Shown: positions 44,892-53,981, numbered from the stretch's first letter. The stretch is 64,000 nucleotides of DNA from Tidjanibacter sp. (GCA_017396085.1 JAFQNC010000005.1:1-64000), one strand, 5' to 3'. Translations and numbers: made by a program. Notes: generated by a model from the letters alone, not told the origin.

Positions 44892-44992
44892 CAGTGAAGT
44901 TTTAAGGTTCATTTAGGTTAGTAGTTTTAGGTTAGTGAAGGGAAGAAGGGTAAGCGGCGAAGAGCCGCACCCCTAATTTCCTTTTTTTATCG

Positions 44993-45077
44993 GCCCAGGT
45001 GGTGGAATTGGTAGACACGCTACTTTGAGGGGGTAGTGGCCGTTTTGGCCGTGCAAGTTCGACTCTTGTCCTGGGCA
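44993..45077 (+). tRNA. tRNA-Leu(GAG)
   Basis: An 85-base type II tRNA with acceptor stem GCCCAGG/CCTGGGC, D-loop GGTAGAC, anticodon loop TTGAGGG closed by CTACT/GGTAG, long variable arm (TGGCCGTTTTGGCCG) and T loop GTTCGACTC. The anticodon GAG reads CUC and CUU. CCA is not encoded. Acceptor stem and downstream terminator are shared with tRNA-Leu(CAG) at 31161. Confidence 0.95.
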
Positions 45078-45081
45078 CAAC

Positions 45082-45122
45082 AAAAGGGTTGTAAGCCGTT
45101 GGCTTACAACCCTTTTTATTTT
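45082..45122 (+). terminator. Terminator of tRNA-Leu(GAG)
   Basis: AAAAGGGTTGTAAGCC pairs with GGCTTACAACCCTTTT around a 3-base loop and runs into T-rich sequence. Nearly identical to the terminator at 31121-31156. Confidence 0.9.
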
Positions 45123-45164
45123 TTCCCAACAGCAAAGGGCAGAAGGAAAAAACCGCTGAGGCCT

Positions 45165-45255
45165 TATAACAACTGGGGCAATCGGAAATAATAGGGAGAG
45201 TGGCCATCTGCCCCAGAAGTTCCCCAAATACCCGATTGCCCCAGTTATTGTTATA
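45165..45255. repeat. Long inverted repeat near the tRNA
   Basis: The arm TATAACAACTGGGGCAATCGG (45165-45185) pairs with 45232-45255, which differs by a 3-base insertion. The 46-base interior contains GGGGCAGATGG-type complementarity. AT-rich repeats of GTTATTG words follow to about 45325. Its role is unknown; it lies downstream of the FadL-like gene on the minus strand. Confidence 0.6.
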
Positions 45256-45350
45256 GTTATTACTCCAGTTATTGCTCCTGTTATTATCCCATTGTTGTTC
45301 CTATTGTTATCAAAATTATTGTCCCAATATTCTCATTGTCGGTCTTCAGA

Positions 45351-47012
45351 TTAGAAGAGCAACGAGTAGGTCATTGTGAATACGCTCTTGCGGTGCTTGG
45401 TGTCGCTCACAATGGGGCTATTCACCTCGTCAGTAATGAGGGCTCCGCCTGCATCGGTGCCATACTCGCCATAGAACGAGTAGAGGACACTATCGGTGTA
45501 GCGGGCTGTGCTTGAAGTCCACGCAAAGTCGAGCACCGAGCCCGAAGCAAATCTCAAGCCTGCACCCAAGGAATAGTTGGTGGTGGAGCGTTTGTAGGCC
45601 CCATAGAACCAGCCACCATCATCGGCATAGTTTTCCGCCTCATCGTTGAAAGGCGAGCCGTAGTGGGCATAGCCACCACGCAGGTAGACTCCACTCACGG
45701 GCACAACCTCCACGCCCACACGCACGTTGTGCGAGGTACCCAAGTCGCCATCCACACCTGCTTGGAAGTTCTCCTCCTCCCAGTGGTAGCGGCTTTGGAG
45801 GGTCATCGAGCGGTTCCACACAATGTCGTAGTCCACCGACACGAGGGCTCGGCTACCCAGCGAGTAGGAGAGTCCGAGGAGGAGTTTACTCGGCGAGGAG
45901 TAATTATAGGTGTAGTTGTTAATGAGCGTTTCGGAGTCGTAGTAGGTGGGGTCGCCGGTGTTGTTGGGCATAAACCAAGTCTCCATACGGGCACCATAGT
46001 CCCTTGTGAGGGTGGTGAGGGTGCGAGTGTGGTAGGCCACGCCGAGGCGGAGCGCACTGAAGGGGCGCAGGATGGCGCCAATCTTGAAGTTTACACCCGA
46101 GCCGTAGTTACTCTCCACGGGAGCGTAGGCCATAGCATCGAGAAACGCAGGATGATTTGAGGGCTGCGTGTAGTTCTCAGCATAGTAGTAGCGTATGGTC
46201 TGCGAGATGTCCTGAATACCGAGTGTGGCACCGATGTAAAGGATGTTGGCGATGTTGAGGCCCGAGGAGAAGGAGTATTCTCCCACCGACCCGCGCGAGC
46301 GTGTGCGCAGACTACCTGCCACAGCTGCATCGCTCGGCACACCCGTTACGGTGTACATACCTGTCTCCTTGCCCTCGGCATCCTTCACGGGGTCGATGAG
46401 TGCGGTCTGATAGGCCAGTGCCCCACCCCACTCGTCCACGTAGATATTCTCGTTACGGAATGGGTCGGAGTTGTAGCTCAACACCGAGGAGGGGAAGCCC
46501 TCCATCTGCAAGGCGAAGAAGTCGCCGATGCTCACACCATCATCCCTCCAACCGAAACTCTCATCGTAGTTGAGGTCGGCGAGTTTGTTGTAGGCAAAGC
46601 CGAAGGTAAAACTAACCAGTGCGCCCGACCCTTGGTAGAGGTTGAGAGCGGTGCCGAGTTGGTTGAAGGCGAAGGAAGTCTGCCTCTTGCCTGCGGGAGC
46701 GAAGTTGTTGGATGCGGTGGTGATGCCGAGGTCGGCCGAGATGGCGAATGCCGAGGTGCGGTACATACCGAGACCTGCGGGGTTGATGCTCATACTCGAG
46801 AGGTCGGCACCCAGCGAGGTGAAGGCACCACCCATTGCGGCCACACGTGCCGACATATAGGTGTGCTCCTGCTGTGAGAACTTCAGTGCATCGGTGTATT
46901 TCATATTGGCGGGGCTGATAAGCGAGCCGCCAAACTCGGAGTAGGTTGGTTGCGCCACGGCTGCGGTTGCCGAGATGAGCGCCACTGCTACTATGCTCAA
47001 TAGTCGTTTCAT
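45351..47012 (-). CDS. OMPP1/FadL/TodX-family outer-membrane transport protein
   Basis: The 553-residue product has a signal peptide ending near TAAVAQ. The N-terminal mature part contains ARVAAMGGAFTSLGADLSSMSINPAGLGMY, characteristic of the FadL-like hatch region, where NPAGLG-type motifs are conserved. The remainder forms a beta-barrel with many aromatic residues and ends in TMTYSLLF with a terminal Phe. FadL homologues take up long-chain fatty acids or aromatic compounds across the outer membrane. An acyl-CoA ligase gene is present at 58.9 kb but not linked. Confidence 0.85.
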   Translation of the reverse strand: MKRLLSIVAVALISATAAVAQPTYSEFGGSLISPANMKYTDALKFSQQEHTYMSARVAAMGGAFTSLGADLSSMSINPAGLGMYRTSAFAISADLGITTASNNFAPAGKRQTSFAFNQLGTALNLYQGSGALVSFTFGFAYNKLADLNYDESFGWRDDGVSIGDFFALQMEGFPSSVLSYNSDPFRNENIYVDEWGGALAYQTALIDPVKDAEGKETGMYTVTGVPSDAAVAGSLRTRSRGSVGEYSFSSGLNIANILYIGATLGIQDISQTIRYYYAENYTQPSNHPAFLDAMAYAPVESNYGSGVNFKIGAILRPFSALRLGVAYHTRTLTTLTRDYGARMETWFMPNNTGDPTYYDSETLINNYTYNYSSPSKLLLGLSYSLGSRALVSVDYDIVWNRSMTLQSRYHWEEENFQAGVDGDLGTSHNVRVGVEVVPVSGVYLRGGYAHYGSPFNDEAENYADDGGWFYGAYKRSTTNYSLGAGLRFASGSVLDFAWTSSTARYTDSVLYSFYGEYGTDAGGALITDEVNSPIVSDTKHRKSVFTMTYSLLF

Positions 47013-47092
47013 AACTTGTCTATGTGTGTGTTTTTTTGGCCATTAGCCATTTAGCATTTTCTTTTTGTTGTTGGGCCGACCGGGGCTACTAT

Positions 47093-47430
47093 GACTGCCA
47101 GGGCGACTGGGCCGACTGGGGCTTTAAGGACCTTAAGGGCCTTAAAGACCTTAAAGACCTTAAGGAGTTTAGCGAGTTTTTCCTTTCTGCCCTTTCCCAA
47201 ACAGACGCCCCCGCTGCTCCGCAGCACCCCCTGCTCGGCGAGGCCGCCGAGCGCAATTTCGACCACCCCTCCCGACCTCCCCTATCGTAGGGGAGGTGTA
47301 CTTAAGTGGTGCTACCAAAGCATAGAAGAGTATTTACTAATTACTCTTTCTTGCCCTTTCTGCCCGTTCTTGCCCCTTCTTGCCCTTTACTGCTCACCAC
47401 AATTTTCCATTTTCAATTTTCCATTTTCAA
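47093..47430 (-). repeat. Mosaic intergenic repeat, copy 8 (inverted)
   Basis: About 340 bases between the FadL-like gene and the low-complexity lipoprotein, with no gene. It has a CTTAAAGAC array (47111-47170), the hairpin-rich unit in reverse orientation (47205-47300), a TTACTAATTACTC tract, TTGCCC/TTCTGCCC 9-base tandems (47350-47390) and AT heptads (47400-47436) before the lipoprotein stop. Confidence 0.8.
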
Positions 47431-47444
47431 TTCTCAACTCTCTC

Positions 47445-48785
47445 CTACCTTCGTGCGCCGCCACTGCGGGAGCCCGAGGAACTACCTCCACGGCTGCTGC
47501 TACCCGAGGAGGAGGAACCACCGGAGTAGGAACTACTGCGGCTGCTACTGCTACCGCTTGAGTAGGAACTGCTCGAAGAGCGTGTGGTGCTACTGCTACG
47601 GCTGCCGCTCACCGATGAACGGTTGTTGCCTTTGCTACTGCCCGAGGAGGACACCTTATTCCTATTGTTGGAACTACTGCGAGGAGTGCTCACCGAGGAG
47701 CCCTTGCGGTTGTTGGTGCGGTTGCCTACGCTTGAAGAGGTGCCCCTGCCCGAAGAGGTGGATGTACCCCTGCCAACAGTGGGGCGACCGGTAGAGGAGC
47801 TACCTCCACTAACCGTGCCACTGTTGCCAACCTCGCCACGGCTACCATTGATGCGCTCGGCATAACTCGGGCGACCTGTGGAGGGGCGTGCGGTGTTGGC
47901 ACCACCTGCTGCATAACTCGGGCGGTGTACTACGGGCGACTTGTGTCCACCCGGGCCACTGGGCTTGTGTCCTCCGCCACCAAAGGCGGGGCCGTGGCCG
48001 GGACCGTGGTGCGGACCGTGGTGCGGACCGTGGAAGCCATAGTGGGGATAGTAGTGGTGGTACCCATAGTGCGGGCCGTGTCCCCAGTGGTGGCAGTAGG
48101 GGTCGTAGTGGTAGTAGTGCGAGGTGTGGTAGTACCAATCCCAGTAGTCGTAGTAGAAGGGATTGTAGCGATAGTCCCACGCACTGTAACGATAGTAGTA
48201 GGGCCTACCCCAACTACCAAACATCGTGGTGATGTAGCGAGGCTCCACCCACACTTGGTCGCCCATAACCATCACCGTGTAGAAGGCGGGGTCGTAGGCC
48301 ATAGTGAGGAAGTAGGCATCGCCATAGCGGTAGTCCCAGTAGGAGGAGGGCAGGTTGTAGGTGGGCGAAGAGAAGCCTTTGAGCCTGCGGGCATAGGCTG
48401 TTTCGTAGTCGTCCACGTAGATGGTGTTGTAGGTGTTGTTGATGACGGTGCCACCTGCTGCAGAGGTGGTAGTCGTGGTGGTTGCGGGGAACTCGTCAAG
48501 TTCCACATCGCCCAAGATGTCGGCCAAGTCGGCCTCTGCCTTGGCGGCGGCAATCATTGCTTGGAGTTTTTCCTCTTTGGCTTTGGCAGCCGCAGCTTCG
48601 GCCTCGGCCGCAGCCTTTTCGGCCTTGGCGAGGGCCACACGGTCGTGCGTACCATAGAGGTCATCAACATAGGATGCGCTCCTACTGGAGGAAGCGAGGG
48701 TGAATGCGCCACTTGCGCACGAACCCATCAGCGAGAGAGCCACCACTGCGGCCCCCATCAGCATTATCTGTCTCATTCTTTTCAT
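47445..48785 (-). CDS. Low-complexity lipoprotein, Tyr/His-rich centre and Ser-rich tail
   Basis: About 446 residues with lipobox LSLMGSC. An Ala/Glu/Lys-rich coiled-coil-like helix follows (LAKAEKAAAEAEAAAAKAK, residues 52-70), then a Tyr/Trp/His-rich zone (YYYRYSAWDYRYNPFYYDYW, HHWGHGPHYGYHHYYPHYG) and a long Ser/Arg/Gly tail ending GGARR. The His clusters could bind metal ions and the tail may be unstructured or surface-anchored. Related proteins of unknown function occur in Bacteroidales. The start is at MKRMRQ or two codons upstream. No catalytic domain is seen. Confidence 0.75.
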   Translation of the reverse strand: MKRMRQIMLMGAAVVALSLMGSCASGAFTLASSSRSASYVDDLYGTHDRVALAKAEKAAAEAEAAAAKAKEEKLQAMIAAAKAEADLADILGDVELDEFPATTTTTTSAAGGTVINNTYNTIYVDDYETAYARRLKGFSSPTYNLPSSYWDYRYGDAYFLTMAYDPAFYTVMVMGDQVWVEPRYITTMFGSWGRPYYYRYSAWDYRYNPFYYDYWDWYYHTSHYYHYDPYCHHWGHGPHYGYHHYYPHYGFHGPHHGPHHGPGHGPAFGGGGHKPSGPGGHKSPVVHRPSYAAGGANTARPSTGRPSYAERINGSRGEVGNSGTVSGGSSSTGRPTVGRGTSTSSGRGTSSSVGNRTNNRKGSSVSTPRSSSNNRNKVSSSGSSKGNNRSSVSGSRSSSTTRSSSSSYSSGSSSSRSSSYSGGSSSSGSSSRGGSSSGSRSGGARR

Positions 48786-48984
48786 AGTCATATCCTCTCT
48801 CTTGGTGGGGTGTGTGAAAAGTGTGTCTGTATCGGTTGTTCGTTATATACCTAACTGTAATAATATTGCCTTTGCGGGTTGCCCCTTCTATACTAATGAC
48901 GCAAAAATGGTGCATTTAGTTGCACGCCCCACGGCAAAAAACTCTTTTTGTGGAGAGCAGTGGCCTAAATTCGCCAAAAAAGTG

Positions 48985-48992
48985 TACCTTTG
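48985..48992 (+). promoter_or_regulatory. -7 box of proS
   Basis: TACCTTTG followed by GCGGC, 107 bases before proS. The 308-base gap upstream (48792-49099) holds no other feature that I can support. Confidence 0.5.
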
Positions 48993-49099
48993 CGGCGCAA
49001 AGGTCTTCTCCCACATTACAAATGTATGATTTTTTGTGGGAAATTCCTACACTCGTGATAAGATTAAAATAAGTATAAGAAGAAAATAACACAACAACA

Positions 49100-50584
49100 A
49101 TGGCAAAAGAACTCAAACAACTCACCTCGCGCGAGGAGAACTACTCGCAGTGGTTCAACGATTTGGTAGTAAAAGCAGGCTTGGCGGAGAACTCTGCCGT
49201 AAGGGGCTGTATGGTCATCAAACCCTATGGTTATGCAATCTGGGAGAAGATGCAACGTGCGCTTGACGATATGTTCAAGGCCACAGGACACCAGAATGCC
49301 TACTTCCCACTGTTCATCCCCAAGTCGTTCTTCAGCCGTGAGGCCGACCACGTTGAGGGCTTCGCCAAGGAGTGCGCCGTGGTTACGCACTACCGACTGA
49401 TGAACGCCCCCGATGGTCAGGGCGTGGTTGTGGACCCCGATGCACGACTCGAAGAGGAGCTCATCGTTAGGCCCACCTCCGAGACCATCATCTGGAATAC
49501 CTACAAAAACTGGATTCACTCCTACCGCGACCTGCCCATCCTCTGCAACCAGTGGGCAAATGTGGTACGCTGGGAGATGCGCACCCGCCTCTTCCTCCGC
49601 ACCGCCGAATTCCTCTGGCAGGAGGGCCACACCGCCCACGAAACACAGCAGGAGGCCAGTGAGGAGGCACAAAAGATGATTCGTGTCTATGCCGACTTTG
49701 CCGAGAATTGGATGGGTGTACCCGTGATTATGGGTACCAAGACCGCCCACGAGAGGTTTGCAGGTGCTGTGGATACCTACACCATTGAGGCCCTGATGCA
49801 AGACGGCAAGGCCCTCCAAAGCGGCACCTCACACTTCCTCGGCCAGAACTTCGGCAAGGCTTTTGATGTGCAGTTTGCTACCCGTGAGGGCGGACTCGAC
49901 TACGCTTGGGCTACCTCGTGGGGTGTGTCTACCCGACTGATGGGTGCGCTCATTATGTCGCACTCCGACAACAACGGCCTTGTGTTGCCTCCCAAGTTGG
50001 CCCCCATTCAGGTGGTGATGATTCCCATCTACAAGGGCGATGAGGAGCTTGCCAAGATGACCGAGGAGTTGGAGAAGATTGCCGTAAGGCTCCGTGCAAA
50101 GGGTATCAGCGTGAAGATTGACAACCGCGACAATGTGCGCTCGGGCTTCAAGTTTGCCGAGTATGAACTCAAGGGTGTACCCGTAAGGCTCGTTGTTGGT
50201 CCTCGCGACCTCGCCAACGGCACCGTGGAGATGATGCGCCGCGACACTCTCGTCAAAGAGAACGTTGCTTTGGAGGGTATCGAAAACCTCGTGGAGGCTA
50301 CCCTTGAGGATATGCAGAAGTCCATCTTCCAGAAGGCTCTTGACTTCCGCAACTCTATGATTACCAAGGTGGATACTTGGGAAGAGTTCAAGGATGTGCT
50401 CGAGAACAAGGGTGGCTTTATCCTCGCCCACTGGGACGGCACCACCGAGACCGAGATTGCCATCAAGGATGCCACCAAGGCAACCATCCGCTGTATCCCC
50501 TTCGACTCCCCCGAGGAGGAGGGCGTGTGCGTGTTCACCGGCAAACCTTCCCACCGCAGGGTGCTCTTCGCAAAGAACTATTAG
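49100..50584 (+). CDS. proS: Prolyl-tRNA synthetase (archaeal/eukaryote-like type)
   Basis: A 494-residue class II synthetase. The N-terminal [18 protein letters not shown], the [21 protein letters not shown] region, and motif 2 ([20 protein letters not shown]) match the short ProRS type without the bacterial editing insertion. Motif 3 region and anticodon-binding domain follow, then the C-terminal extension ending in [13 protein letters not shown], typical of this type. It charges tRNA-Pro. The small DUF3467 gene follows 51 bases downstream. Confidence 0.95.
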   Translation: MAKELKQLTSREENYSQWFNDLVVKAGLAENSAVRGCMVIKPYGYAIWEKMQRALDDMFKATGHQNAYFPLFIPKSFFSREADHVEGFAKECAVVTHYRLMNAPDGQGVVVDPDARLEEELIVRPTSETIIWNTYKNWIHSYRDLPILCNQWANVVRWEMRTRLFLRTAEFLWQEGHTAHETQQEASEEAQKMIRVYADFAENWMGVPVIMGTKTAHERFAGAVDTYTIEALMQDGKALQSGTSHFLGQNFGKAFDVQFATREGGLDYAWATSWGVSTRLMGALIMSHSDNNGLVLPPKLAPIQVVMIPIYKGDEELAKMTEELEKIAVRLRAKGISVKIDNRDNVRSGFKFAEYELKGVPVRLVVGPRDLANGTVEMMRRDTLVKENVALEGIENLVEATLEDMQKSIFQKALDFRNSMITKVDTWEEFKDVLENKGGFILAHWDGTTETEIAIKDATKATIRCIPFDSPEEEGVCVFTGKPSHRRVLFAKNY

Positions 50585-50635
50585 TCGGCACACCACACTG
50601 TCAATAACCATTTAGTAGCACCATTACCACACACT

Positions 50636-50956
50636 ATGGCTAACGAACAAAAACCGCAGAACAATAGGCTTGAGATTGAACTCGATGCCGAGATTGCGCA
50701 GGGTAACTATTCCAACCTCGCAGTGATTACCCACTCCACCTCGGAGTTCATCGTGGACTTTGCCGAGATGTTGCCCGGTATGCCCAAGGCAAAGGTTAAG
50801 AGCCGCATCATCCTCACCCCCGAGCACGCCAAGAGGCTTTTGCTTTCGTTGCAGGAGAACATCGGCCGCTACGAGAGCAAGATGGGCACCATCAATGTTC
50901 CCACCCACGGAGCCCCCACCCCTCAGGGCGGCGGTTTCAATATGGGACAGGCATAG
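50636..50956 (+). CDS. DUF3467 protein
   Basis: A 106-residue cytosolic protein with the DUF3467 core: GNYSNLAVITHSTSEFIVDF followed by AKVKSRIILTPEHAKRLLLS and LQENIGRYE. The C-terminal tail is Gly/Pro-rich (GAPTPQGGGFNMGQA). Function is unknown; the family is widespread in Bacteroidota and often located near RNA polymerase or tRNA-synthetase genes. It is probably cotranscribed with proS and ends before a strong bidirectional terminator. Confidence 0.88.
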   Translation: MANEQKPQNNRLEIELDAEIAQGNYSNLAVITHSTSEFIVDFAEMLPGMPKAKVKSRIILTPEHAKRLLLSLQENIGRYESKMGTINVPTHGAPTPQGGGFNMGQA

Positions 50957-51030
50957 TAGGGAGCCAAAGACTTTTGGCCAACCACCGTCTACCGTAGACG
51001 CCCCTCCGTGGCCACTGCGGACACAACAAC

Positions 51031-51068
51031 AAAAAAGAGAGCCCCGAAATTTCGGGGCTCTCTTTTTT
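51031..51068. terminator. Perfect bidirectional terminator
   Basis: AAAAAAGAGAGCCCCGAAA and its exact complement form a hairpin with A-rich and T-rich ends between the convergent DUF3467 and zinc-ribbon genes. Confidence 0.9.
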
Positions 51069-51090
51069 GTTCGCTCAGAGCCTTTATTCT

Positions 51091-51852
51091 TTACTCTTGC
51101 TCCTCGTCATTCACGAGAATACGACCGCAATACTCGCAGATGATAATCCTCTTGCCTTGGCGAATCTCGCTCTGACGCTGAGGAGGAATACGGTTGAAGC
51201 AACCACCACAAGCATCCCTCTTCACGGGCACCACAGCCAAGCCGTTGCGCACATTGGAGCGGATGCGGCTATAAGCAGCCAGCAACCTCTCGTCAATCAC
51301 CAAGCGAGCCTTATCGGCCTGTGCCTGCAAAGCCTCAACATCCTTGGCAGTCTCGGCGTCAATACTGGCCAACTCGGTGCGTTTGTTGTTGAGGTCAATC
51401 ACGCGGTCGGCCTTAACAGCCTCTGCCTCCTCAAGGTGCTGTTTTTTGATTTTCAGCGAGCCCGAATACTCTTTGAGGTGCTTCTCGCAGAGCTGAATCT
51501 GCAACTGCTGATACTCAATCTCTTTACCGATAGCGTCAAACTCGCGGTTGTTGCGCACGTTCTGCTGCTGCTCCTCATATTTTGCAATCTGGGCTTTGCT
51601 CTGCTCAATCTCCTCTTTAGCCTGACGAGTGAGAGCCATCACCTCATCAATGTCGGCCTGAATGTGGTCGATGCGAGTTTGCAGACCAGCCACCTCATCT
51701 TCAAGGTCGGCCACCTCCATTGGGAGTTCGCCCTTAACCTTGTTAATCTCGTCAATCTTCGAATCAATTTTCTGCAACTCATACAGGGCTTGGATGCGCT
51801 CCTGCATAGTGTAATCTACGCCCTCAGCGGCTTTTTTGTTGGTTGTTGCCAT
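51091..51852 (-). CDS. Coiled-coil protein with C4 zinc ribbon
   Basis: A 253-residue protein made of a long antiparallel coiled coil (about residues 15-190; for example LEDEVAGLQTRIDHIQADIDE) followed by a C-terminal zinc ribbon with CGGC and CEYC pairs. This is the CdsZ/zf-RING_7 family, cytosolic, and in Bacteroidota almost always paired with a NIF3-like gene as here (105 bases upstream on the same strand). The biochemical role is unclear; links to RNA polymerase regulation or secretion have been suggested for distant relatives. Confidence 0.85.
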   Translation of the reverse strand: MATTNKKAAEGVDYTMQERIQALYELQKIDSKIDEINKVKGELPMEVADLEDEVAGLQTRIDHIQADIDEVMALTRQAKEEIEQSKAQIAKYEEQQQNVRNNREFDAIGKEIEYQQLQIQLCEKHLKEYSGSLKIKKQHLEEAEAVKADRVIDLNNKRTELASIDAETAKDVEALQAQADKARLVIDERLLAAYSRIRSNVRNGLAVVPVKRDACGGCFNRIPPQRQSEIRQGKRIIICEYCGRILVNDEEQE

Positions 51853-51956
51853 AGTTGTGTCTGTATCTGTTTTTCTGAATTTTCGTTACTCTCCCGAAGC
51901 CTTGTTACTCGCTCCGAACTCGTACTGCTCGCTCCGAACTCTTGTTTTTATCCCCC

Positions 51957-52739
51957 CTAAACCTTGTATTTCACGGGGTTTTCGGCGCAAGCACTCTTGC
52001 GAAGTGCAAAAGTAGTTATTTTTTTTGATAATATATCAAACAAAATTTCAATTGCGCAAATTTCGCTCTCAAAATGGCCCACATCCACCAGCACCATACG
52101 GTCGGCATCCACAAAATCGTGGTACTTGAAATCGGCCGCTATGTAGATGTCGGCACCTGCCCTTTCGGCCTCCTCAATGAGCCCGCCACCCGAGCCACTA
52201 CAAATGGCCACACGCTGCACCTGCGGAGTCCTCACCGTGCTGTGGCGCAAAGCCTCCACCCCAAGTCGCTCCTTGATGAGAGTGAGGAAATTGTCGGTCT
52301 CCACCGCCTGTGGCAACACACCCACAACGCCTATGCCAACCCCCTCCTCGGAGCCCTGCTCCAACAGGCCCTCCACCTGCACCCCGAAGAGTCGGGCGAG
52401 GTGGTGGCTTATGCCGGCCTCGGGTGCGCTGTCGAGGTTGGTGTGGGCCGCATAGAGGGCTATGCCGTGGCGTATGGCTTTGGCTATGGTGCGCTGTTGG
52501 CGGTTTTCTTCGGCAAGTCGCTTGATGGGGCGGAAGATTATGGGGTGGTGTGTGATGACCATCTGAGCACCCTCGCGAATGGCCTCATCCACAACCTCTT
52601 CGGTGGCGTCAAGGGCAATGAGCACCCCCTCCACCTCGGCCTCGGGGTTACCCACCGCAAGGCCCGCATTGTCGTAACTCTCCTGCCACCTTAGGGGCAC
52701 CTCGGCCTCCAACAGGGCGATTATATCTTTTACTTTCAT
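51957..52739 (-). CDS. NIF3-like dinuclear metal protein
   Basis: About 260 residues starting at MKVKDI (a GTG two codons upstream is less likely). Metal ligands are visible in MVITHHPIIF near residue 59, AAHTNLD near 96, and the C-terminal DVGHFESE near 216. This NIF3/YbgI family forms hexameric toroids. The function is unsettled; GTP cyclohydrolase-like and nucleotide hydrolase roles have been proposed. It is the middle gene of a MerR - NIF3 - zinc ribbon operon. The short form without the trimerising insertion is used here. Confidence 0.88.
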   Translation of the reverse strand: MKVKDIIALLEAEVPLRWQESYDNAGLAVGNPEAEVEGVLIALDATEEVVDEAIREGAQMVITHHPIIFRPIKRLAEENRQQRTIAKAIRHGIALYAAHTNLDSAPEAGISHHLARLFGVQVEGLLEQGSEEGVGIGVVGVLPQAVETDNFLTLIKERLGVEALRHSTVRTPQVQRVAICSGSGGGLIEEAERAGADIYIAADFKYHDFVDADRMVLVDVGHFESEICAIEILFDILSKKITTFALRKSACAENPVKYKV

Positions 52740-52766
52740 CGGCACGGAAATTGGACTCTACTGCTC

Positions 52767-53501
52767 CTAAAACAAAGTTTGTTCAATCACCTGACTCTTG
52801 GACTCCTTGGAGTTCTTCTTGGCCACAGCCAAACGGATGTCCTCAGGCGAGAAGAGATTACCGCCGATGAGCGTACCCACCTTGGGCTGACGAGGGCTCC
52901 GCTTGGGTGTCTCCTCTGGCTGAGCCACAGCAGACTCGGCCTCCAAACGGAAGTCGGCCAACCGCTCCTCTTTGGGCTCCTCGGCCACCACGGCAGGCTC
53001 CTCGGGTGCGATGGTAGACTCCACCTCCACAACGGGCTCCTCTTCCGCAATGGGCTCCGGCTCGGCCACCGCTACGGGCTCTACCGCAGGCTCCACAGCT
53101 GCGGCCACCTCAATGGGCTCCTCATCCACTTCCTCGTCATCAATCTCGATGACCTCGGTGTCTATGCCCATCTCGGCTTTGAGTGCCACGAGCATATTGC
53201 GGATGTTTTTGAGTCGCTCCACGATGGCGGCATCGTGCTCCACACCCTCAGGGTTGGAGCGCAGACGTTTGCGGGCACCCTCAAGGGTCATACCTTGCTC
53301 CTTCACAAGGTAGTATATGAGTCGCAGGTTGTCCACATCTTTAGTGGTGTACATACGGTGTCCTCGGCTGCTTTTTTTGATTTTCAGCACGGGGAACTCC
53401 TCCTCCCAAAAGCGCAGTAGCGAGGCATTTACGCCAAATATCTCGCACACTTCGCCCACGGAGTAGTAAATTTTGCCTTTGGGATGAACAATCTCTTCCA
53501 T
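52767..53501 (-). CDS. MerR-family transcriptional regulator
   Basis: About 244 residues from MEEIVHPKG. The N-terminal winged helix-turn-helix is typical MerR (YYSVGEVCEIFGVNASLLRFW ... SSRGHRMYTTKDVDNLRLIY). The next segment is helical, and residues from about 110 to 185 form a Glu/Pro/Val/Ala-rich low-complexity linker. No metal-binding cysteines are present. This conserved Bacteroidota regulator is linked with NIF3 and zinc-ribbon genes; its effector is unknown. The longer upstream start is excluded because it would overlap the divergent promoter at 53512. Confidence 0.85.
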   Translation of the reverse strand: MEEIVHPKGKIYYSVGEVCEIFGVNASLLRFWEEEFPVLKIKKSSRGHRMYTTKDVDNLRLIYYLVKEQGMTLEGARKRLRSNPEGVEHDAAIVERLKNIRNMLVALKAEMGIDTEVIEIDDEEVDEEPIEVAAAVEPAVEPVAVAEPEPIAEEEPVVEVESTIAPEEPAVVAEEPKEERLADFRLEAESAVAQPEETPKRSPRQPKVGTLIGGNLFSPEDIRLAVAKKNSKESKSQVIEQTLF

Positions 53502-53511
53502 AAAAAATGCG

Positions 53512-53519
53512 TATATTTG
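53512..53519 (+). promoter_or_regulatory. -7 box of the riboflavin kinase gene
   Basis: TATATTTG on the plus strand, 42 bases before the TTG start at 53562. It excludes the earlier ATG at 53484. Confidence 0.55.
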
Positions 53520-53561
53520 GCGCAAGATAGGAATTTTTTTGCGGAAAGACAACAATTAGTT

Positions 53562-53981
53562 TTGAAAACCAACACTCTAAATATAAAATTGGTAGGTGAG
53601 GTTATCTACGGCAATGGTTTAGGTCGCACCATTGGTTTCCCCACGGCCAACCTACGCTCCACGGCGAGTGCTTTGCAGGTTGCGTGCGGTGTCTATGCGG
53701 GCGTTGCCACCGTGGATGGCACAGACCACCCTGCGGTGGTAAACATCGGTTATAGCCCCTCGGTGGTGGAGGGTGGCGAGTTGCGCGTGGAGGCTCACCT
53801 GCTCGATTTTGAGGGCAACATCTATGGACACCGGTTGGAGCTGACACTGCTCCACTTTATGCGTGCGGAGCAGAAATTCCCCAGCCACACAGCCCTCTGC
53901 GCCCAAATCGCCCACGACTGCACCGAAGCCCGAAAGCTCCTTGGGGGAATTCAAAATGCAAAATGCAAAATTCAAAATTGA
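53562..53981 (+). CDS. Stand-alone riboflavin kinase domain
   Basis: About 139 residues. The start is probably TTG 53562, since the upstream ATG precedes the promoter box. GNGLGRTIGFPTANL carries the TAN nucleotide-binding motif; GVYAGVATVDG and VVNIGYSPSV follow, then FEGNIYGHRLELTLLHFMR. These belong to the RibF kinase half that converts riboflavin to FMN. The FMN adenylyltransferase half present in normal bifunctional RibF is missing, so FAD synthesis must come from elsewhere. The last 10-12 residues (GGIQNAKCKIQN) are encoded by an AT repeat, which also supplies the stop codon. Confidence 0.82.
   Translation: MKTNTLNIKLVGEVIYGNGLGRTIGFPTANLRSTASALQVACGVYAGVATVDGTDHPAVVNIGYSPSVVEGGELRVEAHLLDFEGNIYGHRLELTLLHFMRAEQKFPSHTALCAQIAHDCTEARKLLGGIQNAKCKIQN

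Noticed and set aside
47306..47794. Cys/Tyr-rich plus-strand frame opposite the low-complexity lipoprotein
   Set aside because: It is the antisense of Ser/Gly codons in the lipoprotein tail and begins in a repeat.
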